DNA from: Ischnura elegans
Lineage: Eukaryota > Arthropoda > Insecta > Odonata > Coenagrionidae
Length of the DNA: 64,000 nt
Direction: 5' to 3'
NCBI RefSeq assembly: GCF_921293095.1
Contig: NC_060253.1
Coordinates: 97,605,073-97,669,072 of the forward strand
This document shows, in pieces, positions 11,249 through 26,200 of the stretch. Every line of letters begins with the position of its first letter. Within the stretch, counting starts at the first letter, position 1. A program made the translations under genes and the position numbers. Under the pieces are notes generated by a model. The model was not told the origin of the DNA and did no database searches. It saw only the letters and a list, made by a program, of their open reading frames with translations.

Positions 11249-14200
11249 CTGGACATCAAAAGAAACAAAGAGTAAGAGCAAGGGATCTCAGGCTACACCG
11301 GCGAATTGATATTCGGAAGAATTATAGGGTTTCCCACCACTCTATACTAATAATACTCCATAATAATAATGTCTAATAATCAATATTATTTATACATAAA
11401 GACATAAACAAACTAATAGGAGCTTAAGGTAACCTAGAAAGTGAACTTGCGTTTTGGTTAGCATCATCATATGATTCTCCTCAATATATCCGTATAAATA
11501 GCGGAAAAAAGAAACACCAAAATTATCTAAAATAAAAAATTACATTACTAACAATATTAACATTTTAAAAACATTGACTAAATATATCATTATAATTATC
11601 AAATTTGAATTAAAAAAGCATATTTTCAGTGATAAGTAAGTAGCCATTAAATACATTTTTTAGAGAAATGTAAAAGATGATGGCAGACTACGCTCTCGAT
11701 AGGTCGGAAGAAATCAACGCTTGACCCGGTGGGAAACCTGAAAACCTACTTTTTCTTTCCCAGAATTTTTAAAAATAATTTTCGATAAAATTTTCACTTT
11801 TCTGTGCGAGGATTTTTTTGCGCTCATGCGGCATATGATGTTTTCCACATTTTTCTCTTTGAATGATTTTATTTCCTTCTCGCAACACGACGCATTTTTA
11901 AGATACACATTTATCTGGATTCCTTTCATACTGCAATAAAGGTTTGTGGACTCTTATAATTTGGCCTAGTTTTCGAGTCTTTGGAAAAGAACCGTAGAAA
12001 ACCAGTGGAGCGAGTTGGGGAGGGAATGGTTTCTCCCTCCAGAGTTGGGGACGGTAAATTTTGGTTTTTCCATCAAGATAACTATCAATTTCATTCATCT
12101 AAGCATATAGCTTTTCCGGTTATGTTCTTTCCTACTCCGCCGGGTGCTTAAAGTTCAACTGATATCGAAATCCGATTCGGAAGCTAGGCATGAGTGGTAA
12201 GAAAGAGTCCACAATATATTACAACATAAAAGGAAACCAAGTACATGTGTATCTTAATAATGGGCGGTTTTGCCTCACGAAAACGAAATAATTTTAAGGA
12301 TGCTTCCGTGTGCAAAAATGGGATAACATCCGAGGTCGCAAGAGTACAAGAACATTTCCTCGCACAGAATTACAATTTCCAGTGTAAATCATGGATATAA
12401 TTGTAAATAGCCGGTTTCTAAAAAAGAAAAAGTAGAAGGAAATTATGAAACAATTACCACACATAATAATCGAACATGGATATTCAGAATTCTATTCCAT
12501 CACCGTAACCACTGGACCACATTTACAAGTACTTCCATATCGTTTTGAAGGTAGTTAGTTTCCCTTGTAAATGTTTAACTGCGGTTTTTTGAACTATTAG
12601 AGTTTGAGCAATAAAACATTACATCCAACGCATAGCGTATCTCATGCGGATTAATGCGTTTGCTGACTCGTATCTATCCTAGCGACTGGAGCGCCGCTAT
12701 TTATTTCGGCCGGTGGGAATCAATGGAACCATGGGATTGGAGAATCCATCATATCATGCAAAGTTTTAGCCGGGACAGACGAGGAATACTGCACATCATC
12801 AGACATGGAATTTGTGACAAATAGGAACTTGCGCACCCTCGCTTTGCCTTGGGGAGGAATAGTAATTTGCTGTTCGGATAGGATTATAGCGTTTGGTGGC
12901 AATGAAAAGGAATTATTATAACAATAATTTGGTAGTAATAAGTGATTGAAATACGAAAAACAAGGTTCCGAAAAATTGGAGAACAAGAATATTGACAAAA
13001 AAGATAAAAAAACACGCACTCACTCATTTACTCACCTATCAGATTTACTCAAAAGAACAAGTTTTTTGCTGAGTTCTCAGACGCACACACAATCAAGTTT
13101 ACGAAGATTCCTCATGCGCAGGTGACACTACTCGCATCAAAACATTCAAAAAAATAAACTAGAAATTTCACATACACAATTTGCTCAGAAGAACAGTTTT
13201 CCGCGGAGGCTCCAGGTACTCACGCACCCTCGCTATAAAATATGATAAGTAATAAATTGTAATTGTATGCTCTACAGTAATTTACCTTGCGGAACTTGCG
13301 TTCTCCAGGCTTTGCTTTGGGGCAGAATAGTGATACGCTGGCTTCCCGTTCCCCGCTCTCCTGGCAGCACATGCAGGATCGCTCCATCTGCCAGATCTTC
13401 GAACCGGACACCTGTTGCGGGAGGGTAGAGGAGAGATACACTTCAGTTAACGGCTTCTAATATATTGTGCCCTATCGGTTCGTTCTGCTCACACTATTCA
13501 CTCTCATAGACCAACCGCAAATTTCTGATTTAATAACACCGTTTCAAAATCAAATTAGAAAGTTGTGGTGATTTAAGAACGGTATAGTAGGATCCAGGGG
13601 CGCTGCCAGGAATTAAGGCTGGGGGGGTTTAGGTGCAACTAATACCGGGGTGTTTGGGGGTATGGAATACCCACCAGGATAAGCGGTAGGTGCGAGATTA
13701 AAAAATTGCGGACTTTTAAGATAAATGGTTCAAAATGATGAGTTTTACGGATTTCTGAAGGATATTTTATTAATCCTTAACTATTCTATTAGTAATATTA
13801 ATCCAATTAAGTAAAATGGATTAAACTTAAGCATTTCTCTGAGCTCTGGGGGGGAGGGGGGGTTTAACCCCCAAAACCCCCCCTCGCTGCGCGACTGGTA
13901 GGATCACTGAAGCATTGCAATCTTAGTTCCATGGTAGGTAAAGAAGAACTTAAAAGACTGAAAGGGAAACGCTGTCGAATCGACATCTATAACGCATGGA
14001 AACGTCATCAGGATTAAACAAGTCACCACAACTTCATTGTCACCGACTTCCTAGCAAGGACCGATACTCCTTTGGTCGGCTTCTTTTCCCACCTTTGACA
14101 AAAAATATTTATTCTAACCTATTTTCTTTCCTCGCTTCCATCAAAATTCTTTCAGTTACCTCGCTTAAAAAGGAGCGAATGAAGAGAAGCATTTGAAGTC

Positions 14201-17200
14201 GATTGAAATCATTAACGTTCAGGTAACTACCGCTCAAACCATAAATCGAAGAAGTCGTTTCCGGATCCCTTTCAGGCCTGCCAACACCTCTTTCAGAAGT
14301 TTATCGATGCAGGAGAGAGCTATTTGAAACATGTTCATTAATTACACGAATAACTTCGATATTTTGCTTATTCACGAATTTGGTCGCATTTCAATGAACG
14401 CATCCATTATATTTTCTTACAGTTGGTGAACCCGAACAACTGTTGGCAATACAAAGCGATGCGATTGTGGGAAATCCAGAGCAATGATTGGCTTCGTAAA
14501 CCGTGTAGTAATTTAACTTGCACGAAACATGTAAGCGAAGAGCACCAGAGTAAAAATCCTTTAAGGTGGAACTAACGGTGGCCTCCGCTTCGGCAGTTTC
14601 GGAGACGGAGGCTAGTTTCGAAAAAAATCTCATTTCCGTGAACCTTATATTACCAAATATAAAAACAATACCTGACACAGCGAACGACGTTCTGGTCTTT
14701 CCAGGAAGTCGATATTAAAAGTGAATTATTTTCAGTATCCAGTAAGACTAACAGAGGAGGTCAGATATTACAATAGGATAACTTACATCATATTCCTATT
14801 CAAATCCCAACGATCACTGCGACACTCGATTATCTCGGTATAAAAATGTCTTTTAGGCTGAATACCTGAAGTTTTGCCAAATTCGACACGCCACGAGGAT
14901 AAAATAGCGGCTAATGATATGCTAGCTGAGGCTGCTCTTGCCACTGACAATTCACTCCTAGGCTTGCTCTTTCTAATTTTATTTTTTATGGTTGTCAGAC
15001 TACCTTTGGCGTGATTCAAATACTACCGTTCCGATACCTATGATCCAACTCCGCATTCGCATTTGGTCCCATGATTTCATCGAAATACCCCCTAATTTCA
15101 TATTTATATTCCTATTTCCAACGTAATTCCTTCCACTATCGTCATGTTAGTAGTCTTTATTCAACGTCCCATTGTATTTGTTAATGCTGAATGTGTGGCC
15201 AAATGCCGAAGCAAAATTGCAGCCTCTGCAAAGTATGTTCAACATAAATATTAATATCAGTAGCAATATCGAACCACCGCACACGTGCACACACGAGAAT
15301 TCCAATCATGTCTCTCGTTCACCTTCTCATGTATTTGTTTTTTTGGTGCACTTAATTTATTGGAGGAATTCTGTTGCTGATATATTCATTTTTTTTCGAT
15401 TTCGACTTCAAAATGTAAAGTTTTAACAACGCCTAGCATCCATTTGTGCTTACATCTAACATCTCGTACGTATGGTATGTATCGCATTTTTTGAGGAGTG
15501 TTATGTTGAAGATATTCGACAGAATTGGAAATAATATTCCTAAAGGGAATCCATGTCGACTGTGTGAGCCGGTAATTTTTCGGTGGAAACATCTGTTCAA
15601 CATGTCCAAATGATTTTATAATGTTGTTTCATCATTATAAATGTGATCCCCTCCTTCCACTTTCTCACAACTTCACTCTGTCTGACCACCATCCTCTACC
15701 CCTTCAATAATATACGTAAAGAGATATGAGCCTTTTTATATGCCCGCCGAGGCAATTGTACTCAATATCAACTTGAATCACTGATGTCACACTATTTAAA
15801 TTAATACCTGAGGATCCTATTCAAAATTAAGTGATAAGCATGTTGTTTCGGCTAGCAAATGCACGGTGCGGTTCACGAGGGGTGTGCCTTTAGTGGACCA
15901 AAGCATTTTCCTCAGGGAAAAATTTAAAATAATGGGGCCAGCGTTTTTTCCTTAACTAGGCATATGCTGCTTACATTATTGACAATCTGCTGTCTGTTTT
16001 GCTGGCAGACTTTCCCTGGTGAGCTATCAAGATTTCATCATTTTGGTGAGTGTGAGCAATTGGAAATATAGTCGGTAATTCTTTTGTTAGTTTTTATCTT
16101 GTCTCCCAAAAATGAAATACATAGATTTCGTAACTCCAGGAATCTCTCCTTCCCGACATACCAGAAGATGCGCATGCGTCGCATATTGTCAAGGATAATA
16201 AATCTTCTGTCTGTACCACTTAATAAAACATTTTTCAGTTTTTTTCTGCTCCAACAACTTCTGAAATTCCAAATTTTCAACCAAAACGTGTATGAATAGA
16301 ATTCACATCAAAAATACTTAACCAAATTTCTATTACTTAAACGAAAAGAGAGAAAAGCAAACATTGATACAGAATGACTGACCGACTGGAACACTACAAA
16401 ATAAATATGCAAAGGAGATGTAAACGCTCCTCATGTAATTTCCCCGAATAGCTTTAATGATGGTCGGAACCAGAGGCCGTCAACCCGCAACACGAAAGGG
16501 TGGGACCGAGATCAGATTATGATGGAATGAATTTTCTCACACGCACAAAGATAGTCGTTAGTTGGGAAAGAGAGGAGCATTCTTTTCATAATTCTCTCCA
16601 GTATACAGAAAAAGATATTATCGCAAACGAACACCATCATCTACACGACTCCCACATTGGTCAAATTGACTCCATGGCAATGATAAAGCAGGAAGAGCAT
16701 TTCTACAATTTCGACGAATACATACCCATCTTCAGCTAGACGCCACTCCGTGATAGGTAGGGCACTTAATAAAAATAAGTGGACGACAAAAAATACGCAC
16801 GAAGTCGGAATTAACAATGAGATGCGGTGAACAAATCCCATTGACAGGGGAGGCGCGATAAGGCAGGCTTCGAATCATCAAGGCGGGCAGTTATCCACCC
16901 GCCAACACGAGCATAGAATACTCGGGGCTTGAAAATTTCCTATTTTCGTCAGTTATATACTTCCACGTCCCTTTGGGCTATCAATGATCCCCTACCATAG
17001 TACACAGTCCTAGCAATAAAAACGAGCTCCGAGTTCTTACAAACAATTACGCCCCGATGTAAGTCACCACTCCACCTAAGAGTACAATCCTGTAGCTTTC
17101 ATTTTCGAAACAGAAAATTTGTTTTCCCCTGTTCTCAAAATGATATAAATGGAGTAAATATTCAAAGTTTTAAAAACATTCAGCGGAGGCAAAAGAAATT

Positions 17201-20200
17201 GGTTTAAATTCGGCGGATCATGGTGTCCCTCCGGAGCACTTCATTCACACTACAATCAATCCCAGTATCGATACTAATTCATAGTTCAATTCAATTATAG
17301 TACCGCAATGCTAAGCTGGGAATATTTCTGATGCCCATCTCTCCATTAATCAAGCTTGTTCTTGTAGTTTCCCATGTATTGCAAGAGGTCAATTGCTGCT
17401 CTTAACCTCCGGCGGGGAGGGGCTGGGTAGTGGTGGATCCAAATGCTCCTGATGTGAAATAGATTACGGGTTTGTGTACCTCAATGCGGACATTCCTCGG
17501 AACTTCGAAGGCAGGTAAAAGTTATTAGTTCTTCACCTTAAGCCCAAATAATAGCTTTATATACCTTCATTTAATCGGGATGATGATTATGAAGATTAAT
17601 GAGATTGAAGAATAATCATCATACATTGACATTACATACTGATTGTCACAGAATGGAACGAACAACCTCTATGTTAAACAGTGGCTGCTTTACCACCAAA
17701 TATTATGGCCTACTGGTACTTTGCCTATGATGAAGACAAGCATGCCAACGAGAATTTTCGGCAGGATATGAAGCTCGATGGTTCTAAATCACGGTATTCT
17801 AATATCCTCGGAGTAATATTAGATCAGGTCTGGATGTTGTAAAAGGGGACTCTTAGCCGTAAAAAGCGTGTTGGAGGTGGTGGATCTTATCAAACAACCA
17901 ATCAGACATTAAAATATTTCAAGACAAAAAGCTGCCCCAGGTCAGCAAAAAATACAAAACTTATCCACGAAAAATATTGTTCACCTATTCTTCAACTAGA
18001 AACAGAACTCCCTCCATAACCACCAAGAGCTTCGGTCAATTAATAACAACTGACGAAGGACGTTTTTCTATATGGAAGGGTTAACATGCTAGTAGGGATT
18101 ATAATCTCTCATCGAGATTTCGGTACTTGACAGGGTAAAGGTCTGATAGCCGCGGCGCCAAGGTGATCTGGTTGGTTAAAGATATGATGAGAACGACAGA
18201 CAAAAGACTCCGACAACAAAAATGCCAAGTTAGTTAGTACCGTCATTTCTCCCAAAATTGCAATGCTGACCTTAAATATACTAAAATACTCCACGTGAGA
18301 GATTTACCACCAAAATTATGGTCCTCAGGTGGATAAAATAATTTCTTTCGGGTAAATTTTCCTACTAGCTTAAGGCAGGGGCTGAAAAAATCTATGGAAT
18401 ACTTCTAAGCCTAATGAGAAAATGAAATGGGAGAAGGAGTCAATAACTCAATGGGGCTTTCATTCAAAAGTTCCACGTGGAAATCGGGCAGCAATTTTTG
18501 CCAAATTCTATTGCGCTCTCCATTTAACTTAAACGATTTAGCCTAGATGAATAAAAAAGAGCCCTCACTTGAACGACGAGGCATTTCATGAAAACGTGCC
18601 TCTGATTAGGATTTTTCCACTGTTTCGTGATATTGTAAATGCTAATTGAACCCAAGGTATTTTTAGAATGACTTTATTCAGCTTCTTTAAGATTAAATTA
18701 ATTTTACATATAAATACGTACATACCGATGCGCGATGTCATGTGATCCACGCCATTTTGCAACAAAATTTGTGATGGGATGTCGTATTGCATCAGCACTT
18801 GTTAGCGCGAATTTTCTCGTATCTTGCTGAACGTTGAGGTTATATTTCGAATGGCAACGCGATGAGCTAACCCGTCCAGGGATGAGTTGGCAAGGCTTAA
18901 GAGCAGATCGCTTTTTCCCTCTTCACCTTCAGAGCTGAAGTCTCTAATCCTTCCGATTCACTAATGGCGTCGCTGGTTGTTCCTGGAGGCAGAACTTGGC
19001 CGGGCAAGGCTAGTCCCGCAGTTGTAGTCCTGGCGTCCTCCGGCAGGAAGTCACGGAAGCAGATGTACACTGACGACACCGTACTTTTTATTGCTCGAAA
19101 TTCTTAGCACATTAGCTCTTATAACACCTAAACATTTGTTTCTCGTGGTTGCAATCCACTATCTTTTTTACAAAGTTTTTATGAACTCGCTTTGCTGTCT
19201 GTCATCTCGCCCGTGTCAAATCTCGCAACTAAATTTTAACCCACTTCCCAATTAGCTATCAAGCAGAAATTTTCAGGATAACTCAGAACTAAATGACAAT
19301 GCAATATTCTAACATATTTTTAGGATTTCAACTGCATTAAAATTGTTATTCAGAATTTAAAATCAAATACGGAGATTAGTTCAACAAATGGACACCAAAA
19401 TCATTTTAAAGGACGAGAACAGCAAATTCTTTACAGCAAAGTCCATTGAAAAATTGATTAAACAAAAATTTACGTGTATTTTGTTGGTTCGCGATATAAA
19501 CGTTTTCCATAAAATATTATTTTTGTAACATATTAATTGATTTCAATGAGAAATGACCACCAATTTGTAATTTTTGCTTTATAAACAACCATGAAATGGA
19601 AAAGTATGTTTTACCTGGCGACACAAAGGTAGTGCTGGAAAGGTAATAGTGTGTGGCAGGGGAGAAAGTAATAACACACATCATTCTGAGACTTCTGACA
19701 TTTCCCTAATCTTTACCTCCCGTACTAAGGATGGAATGTGCACCGTTTTGATTTTTCCGGAATAGTAGCTTCAAAGCAACTAAATGATACAGGAGTCGAA
19801 AAAAAAATAACGACGCAGTTGCGATAGTTTCATATATTTCTAGTTATATTTTATTACTTAATAATGTTTTCTCTTGAAAAAAGGCGCAAATCAGAGCAAT
19901 TAAGAGTTAACAAAGAGAAAAATCAATCATGAATATGCTTATTTGTGCTTAAACTCATTCATATGTTAGCATAAATAGTTTTCGTACGACGACTGATGCC
20001 GTTTTAAATCGTATGTCATAACGCCAAACAATATTTACAAATTATTTTAACTTTTAATCAAAATCTAGATCAGTAAATTTGGAACAAAAAATTGAATAAA
20101 CGTTTTATAACTATTGATTTTATTGTAATACACAACCACAACATTGTTATGCATGTTTATCGCGTCGCTGTAGAAGTAATAATAGGAGGGTAATAGAGAG

Positions 20201-23200
20201 GGCAGTGCAGGAAGAATAAACGTCTATCATTGTGAGGAAGCGGATTTTCCAAATCAACACTCTCACACCACAGACGGGCTCAGCATCGTCTTCATTTCCG
20301 CGGAATCGCCCCTTGAAAGCGACTCGTTGGCATATGAATCGCTATCGAACTTACGACGCAGTTGTGATATGTGGACAATGCAAGAGCTTTCGCAACTGGT
20401 TTCTCTCTGAAAAACGCGCTTATACACTCGCAGCGATAAGAACATCCATCGTCTCGAGCCAGAAACTCCCTCCTTTCCAACCCACCATCATTCGGAATCA
20501 CCGCAATCAAAGAGCCACGAACATATATTTACAGCCATCCGCCTTTCTACTTTTCTCGACGTAATTCGGCTGTTACTGCATTGGATTCGCAAAGCGTGAC
20601 TCTTTCATTCGCTTCGCATCATACGCAAAACATGCTGTTCCATATCGTGGTTGTTTGTAAATCAATGTATCAGTGGTTATTAGTCAATTTTTCTGATTAT
20701 TACTCCACGCTAGAGTGCTTTAGTGCGGAGTACCCTCCCGGCAATACGCTTTACGAATCCAGTGCAGCAATATGGAGAAAAAAAATATTTATATTGATTT
20801 CTTTATCGATTTAGTCTTTATTTCTTTACCCCACGTTAAAGCCATGCTCTTCCGCATATCCGTATTGCCTATTCCGATTCTGTTTAGTGCGCTGATCAAC
20901 TAGTTAAAGAGTTACACATGCTTAATTTCTTGTACATCTTATTTTACGCCAAGTCTGATTTTTCTAGACCGCGATTCCTTACAAAACTGTAGAACTTTAT
21001 AGGAATTCTTTTTCCTAGGAACAAAAATTTCGCACACATCGGAGTAATATTTTTCAATTATTAAAAGGTTAACATCTGGTGTATCAATAGCTCCCGCTAA
21101 ACTTCCTTCTGAGGCGTCTTGCGAGAGTTCAATTCTTTTCCCCGAATTCTAAGTTCTGAAGGGGTGGGAAAAAATTCAATGAACCGTATTTTCCCGTTTT
21201 TCGATCGGTCGTCTATTTCTCGAGCTATTCGCGAAGAAAATCACAGAGTTTAACCCTTTCTCTCACGAGTGAATGACGTCACGAACTCATGCAGAACTTG
21301 TCGACGCTACTCCTCAGCGTTTCACATCGATCGTGTAAGGATCATTGCGCATAATACTCTTCTGAACGATCCCTTCCCGCAATGAAGCGTTCTCCCTGAA
21401 TAATTAAATGAGCCTGATTTCTAATGACGTCACAAAATCATGAAAAGTGTGCGTTAACTTCGTGGTTTGACTTACTTAAAACTTGCGAGCGATTGGCTTA
21501 ATGGGGAAGGCTAGCTTTATTCGCTGAAATCCATCTTTCCCTTCAATCCACGGGATTCCTATTATCACCTGCGATTTTGGATCCGAGTGACATTTCGCGC
21601 GGACGTGTTTGCTTGAAGCGCTGGACTCGCTCGACTCTACTCAACGCCAGTGGGTGAAGAGAATTTCCCTCAGATAATATGAATTGTGCTATTTTGCAGC
21701 CAGAGTACTAGCAGATAGACTGCCTGAATAAGAGGGTGGAGGTGTTCTGAGGTAATTTTTGAGACGTGCAGAGGCGCACCAACTTTCACGCCGATGGTCT
21801 CCAGAGCTTAAAATAGTATCTGACGGCTGAACATTAAGCCACAGACATAACGAAGCACAATATAAAGACTTAGTACTGAGTATTTATCCTTGACTGGTTA
21901 ATATTTTAGCCATGGAGAGGGTTTGAGGGCTTCACCCCCCTTATTTTTCTCTTTTGGAAACTACCCGCGATGTATTTATCTTTTCCATATTACCTTAATA
22001 CCGGAAACAACGCATGTTGGTCTTTTACGCATGGGTTTATTCGACAATTTAACAGCTATAAGTGTTCGAATAACCATGCCCTGTATAGGAATCCTTGTTT
22101 GACAGACTTTACCCCGCTGCCACCGAGGCTGGCAAATATCTGCTGCTTAGAGACCACTATCCCGAATTAACATTTCATCTGAACCTCCACTTTTTCGATA
22201 TATAACGACATTTCATGTCTTACAATAACAAACGATGAATTTAACAAGCAGAATTATGGATGCAAAATATATAAGGTGCTGCGGGGTAACTGGGACCATG
22301 GGGTACCTGGGGCATGGGTAGATCATATTCGTATTTATGGGATTTTTAAGTCTATCAGGTTGTTACACGTACTTCTTCTCCTTTTGTTACTCAATCAACA
22401 TTTCTTACCTCATTTGGAGCCATTTTGTGATTTTGGGCTGCTGTGGAATTTTAGTGCGGAGATTTTTCTACGCAACGACCAGTCTCAGTCAGATTTGCTG
22501 GTTGTCATTGTTATATGGTGTGTAATTATAAACTATTAACTCTTTTAGGATGAACATGAAGGTTGATTTTTTCATGCATATGGTTCTTCTCACACTTATA
22601 TTTTCTGTAGATTTTGTAAGAAGGGTGTTCCAGAAGTTCACCCCAAAAGTTTTTAACTGACTGACTGGAGTAACTGGGTCATGACGGACCCAGTTACCCC
22701 AATAGTTAATTTGAATGAAAATCACACGGATATACTTATTATGTAACTTAATCTAGCTAATCTAACAGCTTAAAAATTCCTCCAACGAAACCTTTTTGCT
22801 CAGCTCCAGATAATGGTGCAAAAATACAAGGAAAACTCAGAAGACGCTCGACTAACCTCCTCAACTGAAGACCTTGAAATTCCTTAAATGATGCAAAAAA
22901 ACGGGAAAAAACTACTCGTGGAACAGCATTGTTTTCCCGCATTCCTAGGAGTACTGTATAACATTATTGTTCTGGAACTCCGGGGAAAGGACACATATTT
23001 CAACGCCCAAGTACGTGATGGGGTGTGACTTCTTATTTCTCTGCAGCTGAGGAAGAGGAATTTGCCAATGTGTTAAAATTTAAGAAGAAATGGCTTTGTC
23101 CTAACGGGTGAAGAGGTATCATTCATTGTAAAGTTCTACAATGTTCTAAAATAATTCGATACCAGATTGAAAAATCAGCGACCTGGCCCAGACTGGTTTT

Positions 23201-26200
23201 TCTCGTGTCGAAAAAGTATTCGCCTATCCATCAAGTTGATTCAAAGCATTCAGGACTCTCGATTTCATCAAACTAATCCTCGGATCATTTATGACTCTTT
23301 AAAAAAAAATAACGGATCCTGATCTGAAACTTAATTTGAAAGGGAAGCCATGCCAGACATTCCACTATGACGAAACTTGCTTCTGTTACGATTCCTCCAA
23401 AACCAGAGTTATAGGAGCTATTAATCTGAATATCCAAGACAAAACAATCACCTCTGGAAGAGAAAACACAGCAACATTGCTTAGTGTTTCTGCGGATGGT
23501 AAGATGCTTCCTCTAACATGTGTTTTGAAAGAAAATCCGTGAGGTCTAAGTACCTGTACTGATACAACGGCCTTAAAATGCATATTTTTTTAATTGCGTA
23601 AATCGATATTTGTTCAGATCATTTGAAAGTACTAAAATAGATCCGGTTACTCCAGATAGTTGTGCCAGTGCTCTAATGGGATTTGCCATGGGGTGATTCA
23701 GTTCCCCTAAATCATGGGGAGACTTGGAGCAAATGAGACGTGAAAAAAAAAATTAATTTAAAAAATTGTAGACTGATAGAAATTACATTTTTAAGACGCA
23801 TCATGTTCTAGTCCAATTGGTGATGAATCACTACTTGTTTTTTCTTAGCCATCCATTGGCATTATCTTTCAAAAAGAATTTTTAAAATGATGTTGTACTA
23901 TTGCATTGAAAAACTATTACCCAGTTACCCCCGAGCACCTTAGCTGATTTAAAGAAACTTGTGGTTTTCCCAGGCGGGCGAAATTACGAAAAAGGACAGG
24001 GTTTTCCCACTCTAACTACATTATAAAATTCACGGTTTTTTCCAGGTTTTCACGGTCTAAATATCATCAAATTCACGGTTTATAGATAGGGCATTTTAGG
24101 CAGAAATATTGACTGCGCAACAATCATCGGCCGCACGTTAACTAAAAATGTAACAAACGCGACAGATGCCTTGAATGCACACGCAGCAATGACAGTGCTA
24201 TCTCTCATGACGTCACCTATCGTTAGCAAAATTCAGGTCCGGCTAAAAGGATGTGAGTGGGAAAATGGAGAGAGCAGGGTGGCAGGGAAGTGAAGAAGTG
24301 CCTGATTTTTGCCACGATTAACGTCTTCCAATCACAGTCTTAAGGTCAATGTGCTGTCATGGCACACACGGACCAATTAATAGTTGCGCTTTCGAATACA
24401 CGTGTGCAGATAAATGCGTGGACATTGCCTGCACGTGAATGACCTTGAAACATGATAGAAATGATGATAGAAACATGATAGTTTTTTTTTAACCCGTCTA
24501 TCGTTGCTCTACAATCAAGTTTGAGAGATTTTTAAGGTTTTATGACGAAATTCACGGCTATTTCCAGGTTTTTTCACGGTAGACGAAATTAACGGCTTAT
24601 TCACGGTTTTAAGGTTTTCACGGTTGAGTGGGAACCCTGAAGAATCTTTAAAGGCTACCCTTATGCCCCTAAAGCCCCCATCGAAGTAAAATTCTGGCTA
24701 AGTGCCTGTCCACGATATTATTTCGAACAGACTCGGTGGCGTAGCCGCAGTGTAGAGCATATTATTGGATTCCGTTTGCAAAGGTCTATCAGCGTAGGGA
24801 TGAATCGAGGCAGTCACGAGGATCGCGAAGCAGATTTGGTGCGAAAGTGTGAAAAATGTCCGTTCAAAATACGTTAAGCGCGATTTCTCATAGCTTGAGC
24901 GATTGATCCTTTGAACGTACTTTTTCGCCGTCCCAAGGGTGTTTGCTTGCTACCTGTAATGCAAAATGGCGGTGAATGAGCGATGATGAGGAATGGAGAT
25001 GAGATGATGCACACACAATACACTCACACAAAAGAAGAATTACGTTTATCATTTAGAAATAAAGGCTCTTTTCAAACTAATTGAAATGCATCTGAAATTA
25101 TATGAGATACGTGTTAACTTCAACACAAAATTCATTGTGACATACTTTTTCACCTTGTTAAGATTTTTAAGCATGTCTCGTTGAAACATGGGTTTCTTTA
25201 AATGAATTTTGTGTAGAGGTTACTACGTATTTCTTATTTCAAATAATTCAAACAAGTTGTTATGAAAGGTGCAGATGGATGGGTGGATAAAATTATTGAA
25301 AATGGAGTAATTATGACATCAGAGGAAGACATGAATATGACTGCTTCCAAACATGATATGACACTTGAACATGAGAATGACAGAAATGAGTGAACGAATG
25401 AATGGGAAAGGTGAAGCAGGAATGAAGAAAAAGCCGACGTTTTCCCCGGGTATGATGTCGATCAATTGCTGTTGGTTTCGAAACCGGGTCAGAATCTCCA
25501 TTATTTTACACCTTTTGATGGTAGTCTTCCATCGAAACGTCGGCAAAAATGATAATCCTAACCCGGCTGCAGACCCTACAGCAATTTATCACAAAGCAGG
25601 ACTGCCCAACATGTACACGGGGAATGAATGAGTACCTAGCTTACAAAATACTCTCAGATGTGAAGGCTCGTGGCACGGTCGCAAGATGACGCTCATGAGG
25701 AAGCATTGACCGTAGCCCTCTACAATGCGATTTTTAAATCAGTAGGTGGAGTCGTCGCAATCCGACAATCCAGGTCCATTCTGTATAAAGCTGTGCAATT
25801 GCACCGGCGGATGGTCATGCCAACGCAGTTTTTACGTTGCTTTATGCATTAAAGAAATGAGATGGGTGGCTGTTTTCTATTGGAACAATTCCATGAAAAA
25901 CAGAACAAGGAAAGGTTTTCTTTCGAAAAAAGATTTCATAGATAATATTAATATGATGCTACGATTATTTTCTGCCACTGCCTTCTTCCCGCACACGTGC
26001 CAAAAATACAACAAATATAATTTTGTTCATAAAACAAAGATTTCGGCCCGTTTCCCTAAAAGAGGCAATGGGGACGATGAACCGAAAATGGCGGACAGCC
26101 CCATACCCACAGAGGTAGTCTATGCCACAACTCAACCCAGTGAAGTATAGTTGAGATTGCTATGCAGAGACGGCTTGGACCGCATCACATCTCACTCCAA

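Noticed and set aside
12720-13019. 99-codon minus-strand frame as an alternative last exon of bursicon
   Set aside because: It lacks the CMCRPC block that closes the knot. The real last exon at 11114-11248 has it, with correct splice signals. Only a decayed piece of exon 2 is present here.
20232-20564. 110-codon frame in a CG-richer stretch
   Set aside because: Overlapping frames of similar length on both strands, no domain, no splice signals.
25365-26150. Open frames of 88 and 134 codons
   Set aside because: No family resemblance or coding-like composition. They probably lie in repeat-derived intron DNA.
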